A stretch of 64,000 nucleotides of DNA from positions 3,968,001 through 4,032,000 of the forward strand of contig NZ_JBINNY010000001.1 of assembly GCF_051297175.1 (NCBI RefSeq). Reading direction: 5' to 3'. The DNA comes from Dryocola sp051297175. GTDB taxonomy: Bacteria; Pseudomonadota; Gammaproteobacteria; Enterobacterales; Enterobacteriaceae. The notes under the pieces are model-generated. The model saw nothing but the letters and a program-made list of their open reading frames with translations, was not told the origin of the DNA and searched no databases. A program made the position numbers and the translations under genes. Position 1 is the first letter of the stretch, and each line of letters opens with the position of its first letter. This document shows, in pieces, positions 1-9,098 of the stretch.

Positions 1-361
1 TCCGAATCCGAACACATCTAAAACAGGCTTGCTTTCTTTAACAGACAAATACCTGAGAACATGAACCCCATTAATTAAACACTCTTGATAAAAAACCAAA
101 ATGTATTAAAAAAGACTTTTAAAGAATAAATATATCATTCGCTTTTCAAACATCCACGAAACATTATATAAGTCACAACCAATTTCAGATGTATATTATT
201 ATCTATTAAAATTTCACAAACTATTCAAAAAATTCAAATAAACACCATTACATTTCCAATAAATATAAAAAATGCAGGATTTACAGGGCATGGAAAAATC
301 TATGGACATTTAAGAGAAATATCCGCTTCCGATTCTTTCCAGCCGGTTCTATGCTTAAGCC
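1..361. other. AT-rich intergenic stretch
   Basis: This stretch is markedly A+T rich compared with the rest of the window and has no credible reading frame. It presumably carries the yjiN promoter. I see no tRNA, repeat or clear operator in it. Confidence 0.6.
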
Positions 362-1642
362 ATGGAAAAATTAGCTGAATTAAAACGAACCAAGCGCCTG
401 GCGCTTTCTTTGTTGCTGATTGCTGCGGCAGTTTTTGTGACGACCCTCTTCTTACCGCCGAGTTTTTGGGTGAGCGGGCTAAAGGCGATTGCCGAAGCGG
501 CAATGGTCGGCGCGCTTGCCGACTGGTTCGCGGTGGTGGCGCTGTTTCGCCGCGTGCCCATCCCGTTTATCGCGCGCCACACGGCGATTATCCCGCGCAA
601 TAAAGACCGCATCGGCGAAAACCTCGGTCATTTCGTGCAGGAAAAATTCCTCGACACCCAGTCGCTCATCGCCCTGATCCGTCGCCACGAACCGGCGCAG
701 ATGATAGGCGTGTGGTTCAGCAAGCCGGACAACGCCCAGCGCGTCGGCCAGCACCTGCTGCAAATCATGAGCGGCTTTCTGGATATGACGGACGATTCAA
801 GGATTCAGGGGCTGCTGCGGCGCGCGGTGCACAAGGCCATCGACAAGGTGGATCTCACCCGCACCAGCGCCCTGATGCTGGAGAGCATGACCAAAAATAA
901 CCGCCACCAGGTGCTGCTCGACTCGATGATTGCCCAGCTGCTGGCGCTGCTTAACCGCGACAGCACGCGGGAGTTTATCGCCCGCCAGATCGTACACTGG
1001 CTGGAAACCGAGCATCCGCGCAAATCACGGGTGCTGCCCACCGAATGGCTGGGCGAGCACAGCGCGGATATGGTCGCCAGCGCCGTGAACTCGCTGCTTG
1101 ACGACGTGAGCGAGGACCAGGGCCACCAGCTGCGCCTCGCCTTTGACCGCGCCATGGTCAAACTCATCGACAGGCTGAAAAGCGACCCTGAAATGGCGGA
1201 GAAAGCCGATAGCATCAAAAGCTATCTCAAAGAGGACGAGGCCTTTAACCGCTACCTGAGCGAGCTGTGGGGCGACCTGCGACGCTGGCTGAAGGACGAC
1301 ATGAACAGCGAGGATTCGCGCATCAGGCAGCGCATTGCCGAAGCGGGACAGTGGTTTGGCGAAACGCTGGTTAACGATGGCGCGCTGCGCGCCTCGCTCA
1401 ACGAACATCTTGAGCAGGCGGTCAGCAAAGTCGCGCCGGAGTTCGCGGCCTTCCTGACGAAGCACATCAGCGATACGGTAAAAAGCTGGGACGCGCGCGA
1501 TATGTCGCAGCAGATCGAGCTGAACATCGGTAAAGACCTGCAGTTCATTCGCATCAACGGCACGCTGGTCGGCGGCACCATTGGCCTGGTGCTTTACCTG
1601 CTTTCGCAGATCCCGCTGCTGGTAGCCTTGGTGAGGGGCTGA
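362..1642 (+). CDS. yjiN: YjiN-like inner-membrane protein (DUF445)
   Basis: A 426-residue protein of the DUF445 family, very similar in length and layout to E. coli YjiN. A first hydrophobic segment lies at about residues 14-33, followed by the family signature GALADWFAVVALF near residue 50. A long charged, helical middle part follows, and a last membrane segment occupies about residues 400-422. That topology puts most of the chain on one side of the inner membrane. The biochemical role of the family is not established. The gene stands alone; the ATG is the first in frame after the AT-rich upstream stretch. Family assignment is firm, function is unknown. Confidence 0.9.
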   Translation: MEKLAELKRTKRLALSLLLIAAAVFVTTLFLPPSFWVSGLKAIAEAAMVGALADWFAVVALFRRVPIPFIARHTAIIPRNKDRIGENLGHFVQEKFLDTQSLIALIRRHEPAQMIGVWFSKPDNAQRVGQHLLQIMSGFLDMTDDSRIQGLLRRAVHKAIDKVDLTRTSALMLESMTKNNRHQVLLDSMIAQLLALLNRDSTREFIARQIVHWLETEHPRKSRVLPTEWLGEHSADMVASAVNSLLDDVSEDQGHQLRLAFDRAMVKLIDRLKSDPEMAEKADSIKSYLKEDEAFNRYLSELWGDLRRWLKDDMNSEDSRIRQRIAEAGQWFGETLVNDGALRASLNEHLEQAVSKVAPEFAAFLTKHISDTVKSWDARDMSQQIELNIGKDLQFIRINGTLVGGTIGLVLYLLSQIPLLVALVRG

Positions 1643-1656
1643 GGGCTGGCGAAAAT

Positions 1657-1906
1657 GTCGGATGGCGCTGTGCTTATCCGACCTACAGCTCCATCAGCAA
1701 TCATCGCAAATTGTCGGATGGCGCTGCGCTTATCCGACCTACAGCTCCATCAGCGACCATCCTAAATTGTCGGATGGCGCTGCGCTTATCCGACCTACAG
1801 ATCCATCAGCAACCATCGCAAAATGTCGGATGGCGCTGCGCTTATCCGACCTACATCTCCATCAGCGACCATCCTAAATTGTCGGATGGCGCTGCGCTTA
1901 TCCGAC
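1657..1906. repeat. Tandem array of five REP-like palindromes, 56-bp period
   Basis: The 26-bp palindromic unit beginning GTCGGATGGCGCTGCGCTTA starts at 1657, 1713, 1769, 1825 and 1881, exactly 56 bp apart and all in the same orientation. Two linkers alternate: one contains CATCAGCAATCATCGCAAA, the other CATCAGCGACCATCCTAAA, so the true period is 112 bp. The outer arms of each unit (GTCGGAT and ATCCGAC) pair as a hairpin. This is the structure of enterobacterial REP/BIME elements. It lies between yjiN and dcuS. Confidence 0.88.
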
Positions 1907-1988
1907 CTAAAACTCCCCCACTACCCGCCTTTCAAAACCCCGCCCCATCGGCGATAATCACCGTTTGCCCTAATTTGGCGGGAGTACG

Positions 1989-3611
1989 GTGAGCGACGCA
2001 CAACAACACCCGGCGGCGAATAAACGCCCCATGAAACTGAGCACCTCCGTCACGCTGATGCTGTGCGGCGTGATTGGCTCCGTCCTGCTGGTGGTTTTCG
2101 CGCTCTATTTCGTGCAGATCAGCAAGGCGACGCGCGATGGCGTAAAAGAAACGGCGCTGGCCGTAGCCCGCACGCTCGCTTCATCGCCGCTGGTGAGAGA
2201 GGGCCTCGAGCAGCCTTCCGAAAAAACAATCATTCAGCCGCTGGCTGAAAGCGTGCGCGAGCGCAACGACCTGCTGTTTGTGGTGGTCACCGACATGAAC
2301 GGCATCCGCTACTCGCACCCGAACGCGGGCACCATCGGCTCGCGCTTTATCGGCGATGACCTGCTCCCCGCGCTGCAGGGCAATGAAAATGTCTCGGTTA
2401 ACCACGGCGTGCTGGCCGAAGCGCTGCGCGTCTTCACCCCGGTTTACGACGGGAACCACCGCCAGATTGGCGTGGTCGCCATCGGCATCACGCTCAGTAA
2501 AGTCGAGCAGCAAATCAACCGCGCGCGCTGGAGCGCCCTGTGGACGCTGCTGTTCAGCGCGCTGGTCGGCAGCCTGGGCACCTGGGCGCTGGTGCGCGTG
2601 CTCAAGCGCATCCTGTTCGGCCTGGAACCCTACGAGATCTCCGCGCTGTTCGAGCAGCGCCAGGCGATGCTGCAATCCATGAAGGAAGGCGTGATCGCCG
2701 TTGACCGCGACGGGCGCGTGACGCTAATCAACCACGCCGCGCGCAAAATGCTGCTCTCGCCGAGCGACTTTATGGCGGGCAAAGGCGTCGCCCCAGGGCC
2801 GCTGGTCGCCAATCTGTGCGAAGTTCTGCGCACCGGCGTGGCGGTTCACGATAAAGAAATCATCAGCTACGGGCGGCTGGTGCTGTGCAACGCGGTGCCG
2901 ATCCGCAGCGGTGACAGGATAATCGGCGCGATCAGCACCTTCCGCGACAAAACGGAAATCAGCCAGCTGATGCAGCGCATGGACGGCATGGTGAACTACG
3001 TCGACGCGCTGCGCGAACGCTCGCACGAATTTATGAACAAGCTGCACGTTATCCTCGGCCTGCTGCACATGAAGCGCTACGACAAGCTCGAGGATTATAT
3101 TCTGCAAACCGCCGACAGCTACCAGGAAGAGATCGGCGCGCTGCAAAGCAAAATCAAATCGCCGGTGGTCGCGGGCTTCCTGCTCAGCAAAATCAACCGC
3201 GCAAGGGAAAGCGGGCAGATGCTAACGCTCGCCGACGACTGCCTGGTGCCGGACAATCCGAACGAGCAGCAGGTCACCGTGCTTATCACCGTGCTCGGCA
3301 ATCTCATCGAAAACGCGCTCGACGCGATGGCCGACCAGAAGGACGGCGAAATCGACGTGCTGCTGCATTACGAGCAGGACAGGCTGATTGTTGAGGTCAG
3401 CGACGACGGCCCCGGCATTGCGCCTGAGCATATTCAGGCTATTTTTGAGAAAGGCTACTCCACGAAAGGCGAACAGCGCGGCGTCGGGCTATTCCTCGCG
3501 AAGCAGCAGCTTGAAAGCCTCGGCGGCAGCATCGCGGTAGAGTCCGAGCCGGGCGTGTTTACCCAATTTTATGTTCAGCTACCCTGGGATAGTGAAAGGA
3601 AGAGTGCGTGA
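1989..3611 (+). CDS. dcuS: C4-dicarboxylate sensor histidine kinase DcuS
   Basis: A 540-residue membrane sensor of the CitA/DcuS family that senses fumarate, malate or succinate and phosphorylates DcuR. Transmembrane segments lie at about residues 19-43 and 180-202 and flank a periplasmic sensor domain. The ligand motifs RYSHP and ALRVFTP of DcuS are both present. A cytoplasmic PAS domain spans about 220-330. The kinase core has the H box RSHEFMNKLH (His346), the N box NLIENALDAM near 438, and DDGPGI near 472. The start is GTG with a GGGAG ribosome site just upstream; residues after position 13 align with E. coli DcuS. The last four bases overlap dcuR (GTGA). In E. coli the pair adjoins dcuB-fumB; here it adjoins a soluble fumarate reductase module. 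Confidence 0.94.
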   Translation: MSDAQQHPAANKRPMKLSTSVTLMLCGVIGSVLLVVFALYFVQISKATRDGVKETALAVARTLASSPLVREGLEQPSEKTIIQPLAESVRERNDLLFVVVTDMNGIRYSHPNAGTIGSRFIGDDLLPALQGNENVSVNHGVLAEALRVFTPVYDGNHRQIGVVAIGITLSKVEQQINRARWSALWTLLFSALVGSLGTWALVRVLKRILFGLEPYEISALFEQRQAMLQSMKEGVIAVDRDGRVTLINHAARKMLLSPSDFMAGKGVAPGPLVANLCEVLRTGVAVHDKEIISYGRLVLCNAVPIRSGDRIIGAISTFRDKTEISQLMQRMDGMVNYVDALRERSHEFMNKLHVILGLLHMKRYDKLEDYILQTADSYQEEIGALQSKIKSPVVAGFLLSKINRARESGQMLTLADDCLVPDNPNEQQVTVLITVLGNLIENALDAMADQKDGEIDVLLHYEQDRLIVEVSDDGPGIAPEHIQAIFEKGYSTKGEQRGVGLFLAKQQLESLGGSIAVESEPGVFTQFYVQLPWDSERKSA

Positions 3612-4327
3612 TAAATGTATTAATTGTTGACGACGATGCGATGGTTGCCGAACTGAACCGGGCTTACGTCACCCAAATCCCGGGCTTCACCTGCATTGGC
3701 AGCGCGTCTAACCTCGCTCAGGCGCGGGCGATGATTAGCGATCCGGCGTTGACCATCGATCTTATTTTGCTCGATGTTTACATGCAGCAGGACAACGGGC
3801 TGGATCTGCTCCCTTCCCTGCGCGAAGCCGGAAAATCGATCGACGTGATCGTCATCTCTTCCGCCTCCGATGCGGCAACCATTCAGAAATCGCTGCACTA
3901 CGGCGTGGTGGACTATCTGATCAAACCCTTCCAGTTCCCGCGCTTTGAAGAGGCGTTGACCGGCTGGCGCGAAAAGAAAGACCTGATGGGCACCCATAAA
4001 TACTACGAGCAGGCCGACGTAGACCGGCTGATGCACGGCGGCGCGCCTGCGGTAGCGGACGCCAAACGCCTGCCGAAGGGGCTGACCCCGCAGACGCTGC
4101 GCACCATTTGCCTGTGGATTGACGCCCACCCGGCGGAGGAATTTTCTACCGACGAGCTGGCCGCTGCGGTAAATATTTCCCGCGTGTCCTGCCGTAAATA
4201 CCTGATCTGGCTGGCCCAGGTCAGCATTCTGTTCACCAGCATTCATTACGGCATGACCGGCCGCCCGGTTTATCGCTATCGGCTGCAGGCGGAGCAGATT
4301 GGCCTGCTCAAGCAGTACTGCCAGTAA
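3608..4327 (+). CDS. dcuR: Response regulator DcuR
   Basis: A 239-residue CitB-type response regulator, partner of DcuS. The receiver domain fills about residues 1-120 with the acidic pocket VDDDAM, phospho-acceptor Asp56 in LLDVYM and the conserved lysine in YLIKPF. A C-terminal helix-turn-helix around residues 175-215 (STDELAAAVNISRVSCRKYL) closely matches E. coli DcuR. Translation starts at a GTG that overlaps the dcuS stop, so the two are translationally coupled. Its 3' end overlaps the convergent apbE gene by 20 bp. The likely targets are the reductase, transporter and fumarase promoters in the 8470-9098 gap, but no verified binding site can be named. Confidence 0.94.
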   Translation: MINVLIVDDDAMVAELNRAYVTQIPGFTCIGSASNLAQARAMISDPALTIDLILLDVYMQQDNGLDLLPSLREAGKSIDVIVISSASDAATIQKSLHYGVVDYLIKPFQFPRFEEALTGWREKKDLMGTHKYYEQADVDRLMHGGAPAVADAKRLPKGLTPQTLRTICLWIDAHPAEEFSTDELAAAVNISRVSCRKYLIWLAQVSILFTSIHYGMTGRPVYRYRLQAEQIGLLKQYCQ

Positions 4328-5276
4328 CCAGCCGGTAGCCGTCGTCCAGCAGCGTAAAGCGGAACAGGTCTGCGGACGACAGCACCACCTCCCCGCCCTT
4401 AGTGACAAAAATCGCCTCGATGTCGGGGCGGTTTCGCAGCGCCCGGCAGCCCTTCTCAACGCCCATCCCGTAGGCAAGCGTGGTCCAGATATCGCCGTCG
4501 ATGGAGTCGGTGGAAACGATCGTTACGCTGTCGAGCTCGTTGTCCAGCGGGTAGCCCGTGCGCGGGTCGAGGATATGGTGATAGCGCCTGCCGTCCTGCT
4601 CGAAGAAGCGCTCGTACACGCCCGACGTCACCACCGATTTGTTCGCCACCTCAATGGAGCCAATCAGCGCGTCGGCGGCGGCAAACGGCTTTTTCAGGCC
4701 GATTGACCAGCCGCCCTCCGGCGAGCCGAGCGTCTGCACGTTGCCGCCGAGGTTAATCAGCCCCTGCTGCACGCCGCGGCGCGCTAAGAAGTCGCGCACC
4801 CGGTCGGCGATATAGCCTTTGGCGATGGCCCCGAGATCGATTTCCATGCCCGGCTGCGTGAGGAACACCGTTCCGGCGTCGCTATCCAGAACGACGTTTT
4901 CCGGGCGCGTGCGCGGCAGCAAAGCGGCAATCTCCTCGGCGGGCGGCACGCTGTCGCCCTTAAAGCCGATGCGCCAGCGTTTCACCAGCGGGCCGATGGC
5001 AAGATTGAAGGCGCTGCCGGGCACCGTGCTGGCGGCTTTGGCGCATTTAACGAGTTCGAACACCGGGCGGCTTACCGCCACGGGATTGCGCCCGGCGGCG
5101 TGGTTAATATCCATCACCTCGGAGGCCGCGCGGTTGACGGTCAGCAGGTCTTCATATTGTTTGATCAGGCGAAACGCGTCGGCGGCGAGCGCCTCGTTGT
5201 GCTCGAAGAGCTTGAGGAGAATGGGGGAGCCCATTAATACGGCGGAATAGCTGTAAACGCGTGCGGTTTGCGGCAT
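4308..5276 (-). CDS. apbE: ApbE-family FMN transferase
   Basis: A 322-residue flavin transferase that links FMN covalently to a Thr/Ser in FMN_bind domains, using FAD as donor. Family motifs are visible: FNLAIGPLVKRW, GAIAKGYIADRV, INLGGN and the metal-binding stretch TDSIDGDIWTT. There is no signal peptide or lipobox, unlike classical periplasmic ApbE lipoproteins, so it should act in the cytoplasm. That fits the neighbouring cytoplasmic fumarate reductase, whose FMN_bind domain is the obvious substrate. A longer frame runs on upstream through the REP array but is rejected. The ATG at 5276 has an AAGGGG ribosome site and starts the family homology. It is on the same strand as the reductase but separated from it by the array. 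Confidence 0.9.
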   Translation of the reverse strand: MPQTARVYSYSAVLMGSPILLKLFEHNEALAADAFRLIKQYEDLLTVNRAASEVMDINHAAGRNPVAVSRPVFELVKCAKAASTVPGSAFNLAIGPLVKRWRIGFKGDSVPPAEEIAALLPRTRPENVVLDSDAGTVFLTQPGMEIDLGAIAKGYIADRVRDFLARRGVQQGLINLGGNVQTLGSPEGGWSIGLKKPFAAADALIGSIEVANKSVVTSGVYERFFEQDGRRYHHILDPRTGYPLDNELDSVTIVSTDSIDGDIWTTLAYGMGVEKGCRALRNRPDIEAIFVTKGGEVVLSSADLFRFTLLDDGYRLVTGSTA

Positions 5277-5336
5277 GGCGGCCCCTTTTTGGATGCGTCG
5301 GGTGGCGTTTGGCGGGTCGTGTTTATCGGGTGGCTT

Positions 5337-5687
5337 TTGTCGGGTGGCGCTCACGCTTACCCGACCTACAAACCCATTCCAGCAGTTCGGGTAAGCGCAG
5401 CGCCACCCGACCGACAAAACCAACCATAACGCAAATGTGCAAAACGTACGTCGGGTAAGGCGTGAGCCGCCACCCGACCGATAAAACCAACCATAACGCA
5501 AATGTGCAAAACGTAGGTCGGGTAAGGCGTGAGCCGCCACCCGACCGGTAAACCAACCATAACGCAAATGTGCAAAACGTACGTCGGATAAGGCGTGAGC
5601 CGCCACCCGACCGACAAAACCAACCATAACGCAAATGTGCAAAATGTAGGTCGGGTAAGGCGTGAGCCGCCACCCGACGCTATCACA
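5337..5687. repeat. REP-like array, about 67-bp period
   Basis: Four direct copies of the palindrome TCGGGTAAGGCGTGAGCCGC (arms continue to CACCCGAC) start at 5451, 5518, 5584 and 5651. The linker ACCAACCATAACGCAAATGT recurs between them; spacings are 67, 66 and 67 bp. A fifth, diverged unit starts at 5387 and an inverted one occupies about 5340-5366. The type differs in sequence from the 1657-1906 array. It separates apbE from the reductase gene and could shape or stabilise the shared transcript. Confidence 0.87.
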
Positions 5688-5691
5688 TAAA

Positions 5692-8469
5692 CTACCGTTT
5701 CGCCCAGCTCGCCGCCTGGCTGCCCGCCAGCGTGCCGAACAGGATAATATCCGCTACCGCGTTGCCGCCGATGCGGTTACCGCCGTGAACGCCGCCTGCC
5801 ACTTCCCCTGCGGCATACGCGCCCGGAATCACCTGCTGCTGTTTATCCAACACTTCGGTCTGCGCGTTAATGGTCACGCCGCCCATGGTGTGGTGCACCC
5901 CCGGCGCGATGCGGATCGCGTGGAACGGCCCGTCTTTGATCGGGTTACGCAACGCGGTCTTACGGCCAAACTCCTCGTCGAACTGCTTCTCGACCGCGCC
6001 GTTGTAGCGTTCAAGCGTGGCGAGGAAGGTGTGATAATCCATCCCCAGCTTTTCCGACAGCTCGCGCGGGCCTGCGGCGCTCACGACAAAGCCCTTGGCG
6101 ATGTATTCGTCGGCGGCCTTGTTTTTAGCGCGGACGTTTTCATCAAACACGATATAGGCATATTTTTCCGGCAGGGCGATGATCTGCGCGGAAACCTTGT
6201 CGCGGGTATCCATCTCATTGTAGAAGCGCGCGCCCTGCTGGTTCACCAGAATCGCACCGCCGCCGCGAATGGATTCGGAAATCAGGTAGGAGGTGGTCTG
6301 CTCTACGGTCGGGTGGATCTGAATTTCGCCCATGTCCACGGTGCCCGCGCCGATTTTCTCCAGCAGCGCGATGCCGCCGCCGGTTGCTCCCCTGTGGTTG
6401 GTGGTGACGAAGCCTTCCAGATCCGGGCGGTATTTCACCACCATCTGGCTGTTGGCGCTAAAGCCGCCGGTCGCCATCACGACGCTCTTCGCGTGGATGG
6501 TCAGGGCTTCTTTCTCTTCTGTCAGCAGCTGCACGCCGCTTACCGCGCCCTGCTCGAAGAGGATTTCGGTCACCGCGGTGTCCATCATCACGTCGATGTT
6601 GCGCTTGTTGATGTTGCGCAGCAGGCCGCTAATCAGGTAGCCGCCAACCGCCGATCCGTCACGCGGACGGTGGGTACGGTCGATGCTCATGCCGCCGGTG
6701 GTGGTGATATCGTTCAGCATGATGCCGCGATCCGCCAGCCACTCAATCGCCAGCGGCGCGTTTTCCACGAAGCGGTGCAGCAGCTCGGGGTTATTCTTGT
6801 TGTAGCCGCCCTTCAGGGTTTCGGCATAGAACAGCTCTTTGCTGTCGTGGATGCCCTTCACGCGCTGGAAGCGGGTTTCGGCAGCGTTCATCCCGGCGGA
6901 AGCCTTGACGGTATTACCGCCGATGGACGGCATTTTCTCAACGATCAGCACGCTCGCGCCTTCGTCACACGCCTGAATCGCCGCCGCAAGGCCCGCGCCG
7001 CCGCTGCCGACCACAACCACGTCATAGCTTTTCGTCACGGCCTGGCCGCCGCTTTCCTCAAAGGCCTGCTGCTTGCTGGATTTCACCATCGCTTTGGAAA
7101 CGGCTTTTTTCACCGCCTCGCTCTGGGAGGTCGCGCCGGAAATCGCGTCCACGAACGGCGAATTGGCGGTCAGGATGCGGGTGCGGATCTCTTCGAAGTT
7201 GGTGGTGAACTCCACGTCGCCCTGCGGGCCGGATGCCAGTTCAATCTCGGCAATGCGATCGGTTTCGAGGCTGACGTTGATCGTCAGCTCGTTAACGTCG
7301 TCGTGCACGGTTTCTTCGAACACGCCCGGCTTAAATTTGCCGACGTTCATGCTCATATCGCGGATCATCGCCTCCACCAGCGAGAAGCGCCACAGCGGTT
7401 CCGGGATGGTCAGCTCTTCGCGTTTGGTGCTGTCCATAAACAGCTCCAGCGCTTCGCCGTTGGCAATGCGTTCGGCCCAGTCCGGGTAAGCGATGCAGGC
7501 GCGGCCGACGGCAATCAGATCGTAGCCGTGCTCCAACGCCGCGGCGGCGTCGGCTTCGTTAACGATACCGCCCACGCCCATCACCGGGATCTGCGCCAGG
7601 GTTTCGGAACGCAGCTCGCAGTATTTGCTGATAAGCGGCGTGGGATCGTCGGTTTCCACGATGGACGGACGCAGCGCGTAGCCCAGCGAGAAGTGCAGGT
7701 AGTCCAGGCCGCGCGCGGCCAGTTTTTCCAGCAGATACATGGTGTCGTCGAAGCGGATGCCGGGCACTTCCAGCTCTTCCGGCGAGAAGCGGTAGCCGAT
7801 AATAAAGGAGTCATCCGCGTACTGGCGCACCATCTGATGGGTGATATCCAGCACGGCGAGCGGGAATTTCGCGCGGTTATCGCGGCTGCCGCCCCATTCG
7901 TCGTCGCGCTGGTTGGAGTTCGGGGAGTAGAACTGCTGAATCAGGTAGGTGTTGGCACCGTGGATCTCCACGCCGTCGAAGCCCGCCTGAATCGCGCGGC
8001 GCACGCCTTCACCAAATTTCACCACCATGTCCGCCACTTCCTGCGTGGTTAACGCGGCGGGGGTTGCCGCGCCGTCACGCGGGGCCGCCAGCGCGCTTGG
8101 CGCAACCGGCGTGCGGCCACCGATAAGCTTAGGTTCGACCATGCGCCCACCGTGGTAAATCTGCAGCACGGCGCGGGAGCCTTCGGCCTTGATGGCGGCG
8201 GCGATTTTCGCCAGCCCGGCAATTTTCTCGTCGTTGTCGATGCCGATTGCGCCAGGGAAGGCGAGGCCGAGATCGTCGATAAAGCAGCATTCCACCACGA
8301 TTGTGCCGATGCTGCCCGCTCGGGCGCGGTAGTATTCCACCAGTTCGCTGGTGACGGTGCCGTCAAAGTAGCCGGTACAGGTTGTCATCGGCGCCATCAG
8401 CAAACGGTTTTTTAATGCGGTTCCATTGGGTAAAGTAAATGGGCTAAACATGCGCTCTTTACTGCTCAT
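5692..8469 (-). CDS. Soluble NADH:fumarate reductase (OYE-FMN_bind-FAD fusion)
   Basis: A 925-residue three-domain flavoprotein. Residues 1 to about 350 are an Old Yellow Enzyme-type FMN barrel (HGANTYLIQQF, GGSRDNR), the likely NADH-oxidising part. Residues about 370-465 are an FMN_bind domain with the flavinylation motif DAISGATSQS; Thr447 is the expected site of covalent FMN. From about 478 comes an FAD_binding_2 reductase domain with VVVGSGGAGLAAA and the C-terminal GGVHGGNRIGGNAVAD. No signal peptide is present. From memory, this architecture matches the cytoplasmic NADH-dependent fumarate reductase characterised in Klebsiella; a related enoate such as urocanate is possible but less likely beside dcuSR and fumB. 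ATG at 8469 is preferred over an upstream GTG because of the GGAG eight bases before it. Confidence 0.9.
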   Translation of the reverse strand: MSSKERMFSPFTLPNGTALKNRLLMAPMTTCTGYFDGTVTSELVEYYRARAGSIGTIVVECCFIDDLGLAFPGAIGIDNDEKIAGLAKIAAAIKAEGSRAVLQIYHGGRMVEPKLIGGRTPVAPSALAAPRDGAATPAALTTQEVADMVVKFGEGVRRAIQAGFDGVEIHGANTYLIQQFYSPNSNQRDDEWGGSRDNRAKFPLAVLDITHQMVRQYADDSFIIGYRFSPEELEVPGIRFDDTMYLLEKLAARGLDYLHFSLGYALRPSIVETDDPTPLISKYCELRSETLAQIPVMGVGGIVNEADAAAALEHGYDLIAVGRACIAYPDWAERIANGEALELFMDSTKREELTIPEPLWRFSLVEAMIRDMSMNVGKFKPGVFEETVHDDVNELTINVSLETDRIAEIELASGPQGDVEFTTNFEEIRTRILTANSPFVDAISGATSQSEAVKKAVSKAMVKSSKQQAFEESGGQAVTKSYDVVVVGSGGAGLAAAIQACDEGASVLIVEKMPSIGGNTVKASAGMNAAETRFQRVKGIHDSKELFYAETLKGGYNKNNPELLHRFVENAPLAIEWLADRGIMLNDITTTGGMSIDRTHRPRDGSAVGGYLISGLLRNINKRNIDVMMDTAVTEILFEQGAVSGVQLLTEEKEALTIHAKSVVMATGGFSANSQMVVKYRPDLEGFVTTNHRGATGGGIALLEKIGAGTVDMGEIQIHPTVEQTTSYLISESIRGGGAILVNQQGARFYNEMDTRDKVSAQIIALPEKYAYIVFDENVRAKNKAADEYIAKGFVVSAAGPRELSEKLGMDYHTFLATLERYNGAVEKQFDEEFGRKTALRNPIKDGPFHAIRIAPGVHHTMGGVTINAQTEVLDKQQQVIPGAYAAGEVAGGVHGGNRIGGNAVADIILFGTLAGSQAASWAKR

Positions 8470-8478
8470 AATATCCAC

Positions 8479-9098
8479 TCCAAACTTTTAAAATTTAAAC
8501 TTGCGAATTCGGTTGCGGGCGTTATTTTCGTTATGGTTATTTGCCTGATGCATGCAACCAATATAATTCTATTTTTAGTTACAAAAGTATTTACGTTAGT
8601 TATAAAACTATTAAATGAAGCTAATAACAGAGTTACTCCCAAGTGGTTATACATTTAAAAATAAACCCATTACATCCCACTTATTTAATTTAACTTTTGC
8701 ATTACTTCATCACTTTGTGTGGCACAGCGCCCCGCGCCGCGCCAGACAAGGCACGCATGAACCTCAAGCCGTTCAGCACCAATAACAGAAGATTAACAAC
8801 TCACTTCTATTGATAATTATTATCACTAATTAACCTTATATTTAGATGGAGTATTAATTATTTTTAAAATAGCCACATCTCTGCCAATTATTGATTTTGA
8901 TCAATTGCAACCTACCCCGAAAGCGCAATATATAAATATCACTTTATTTTTATTCACCGCATGAAAAATGCGCTGAATCGCTATTTCCTGAACAGACTAA
9001 CCGCACTCTTTAATTAATAAAGAAAGTTAAAAAACTAAAGAAAGTGAATTATCAGGAAACAGTAAAACGAATCCTTAACTACTTATAACGGTGTTTTT
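8479..9098. promoter_or_regulatory. Divergent regulatory region between reductase and transporter genes
   Basis: A 620-bp A+T-rich gap between two divergent genes. It contains a perfect FNR box and must carry promoters in both directions. The leader ahead of the transporter is long, roughly 155 bases if transcription starts near 8941, and is rich in short A/T tracts that could hold DcuR sites; I could not pick one out with confidence. No open reading frame in it is believable. Confidence 0.6.
8891..8941 (+). promoter_or_regulatory. FNR box and probable -10 of the dicarboxylate transporter
   Basis: TTGATTTTGATCAA at 8891-8904 is an exact match to the FNR consensus TTGAT-N4-ATCAA. A TATATA/TATAAA -10-like hexamer lies at about 8929-8936, which would put the start near 8941 and the FNR box close to -43, near the class II activator position. 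This predicts oxygen-controlled expression of the transporter-fumB pair. The -10 assignment is inference. Confidence 0.72.

Noticed and set aside
1657..1906. CRISPR array
   Set aside because: The spacers are not unique (two alternating linkers), the repeat is a REP palindrome and no cas genes are present.
5277..5642. N-terminal extension of ApbE through the REP array
   Set aside because: The extension encodes repeated translations of the palindromes, and the family homology and AAGGGG site begin at 5276.
5662..8052. A 796-codon open frame on the plus strand opposite the fumarate reductase gene
   Set aside because: It is antisense to a protein with intact motifs, has a His/Arg/Ala-heavy composition typical of high-GC shadows and no ribosome site.
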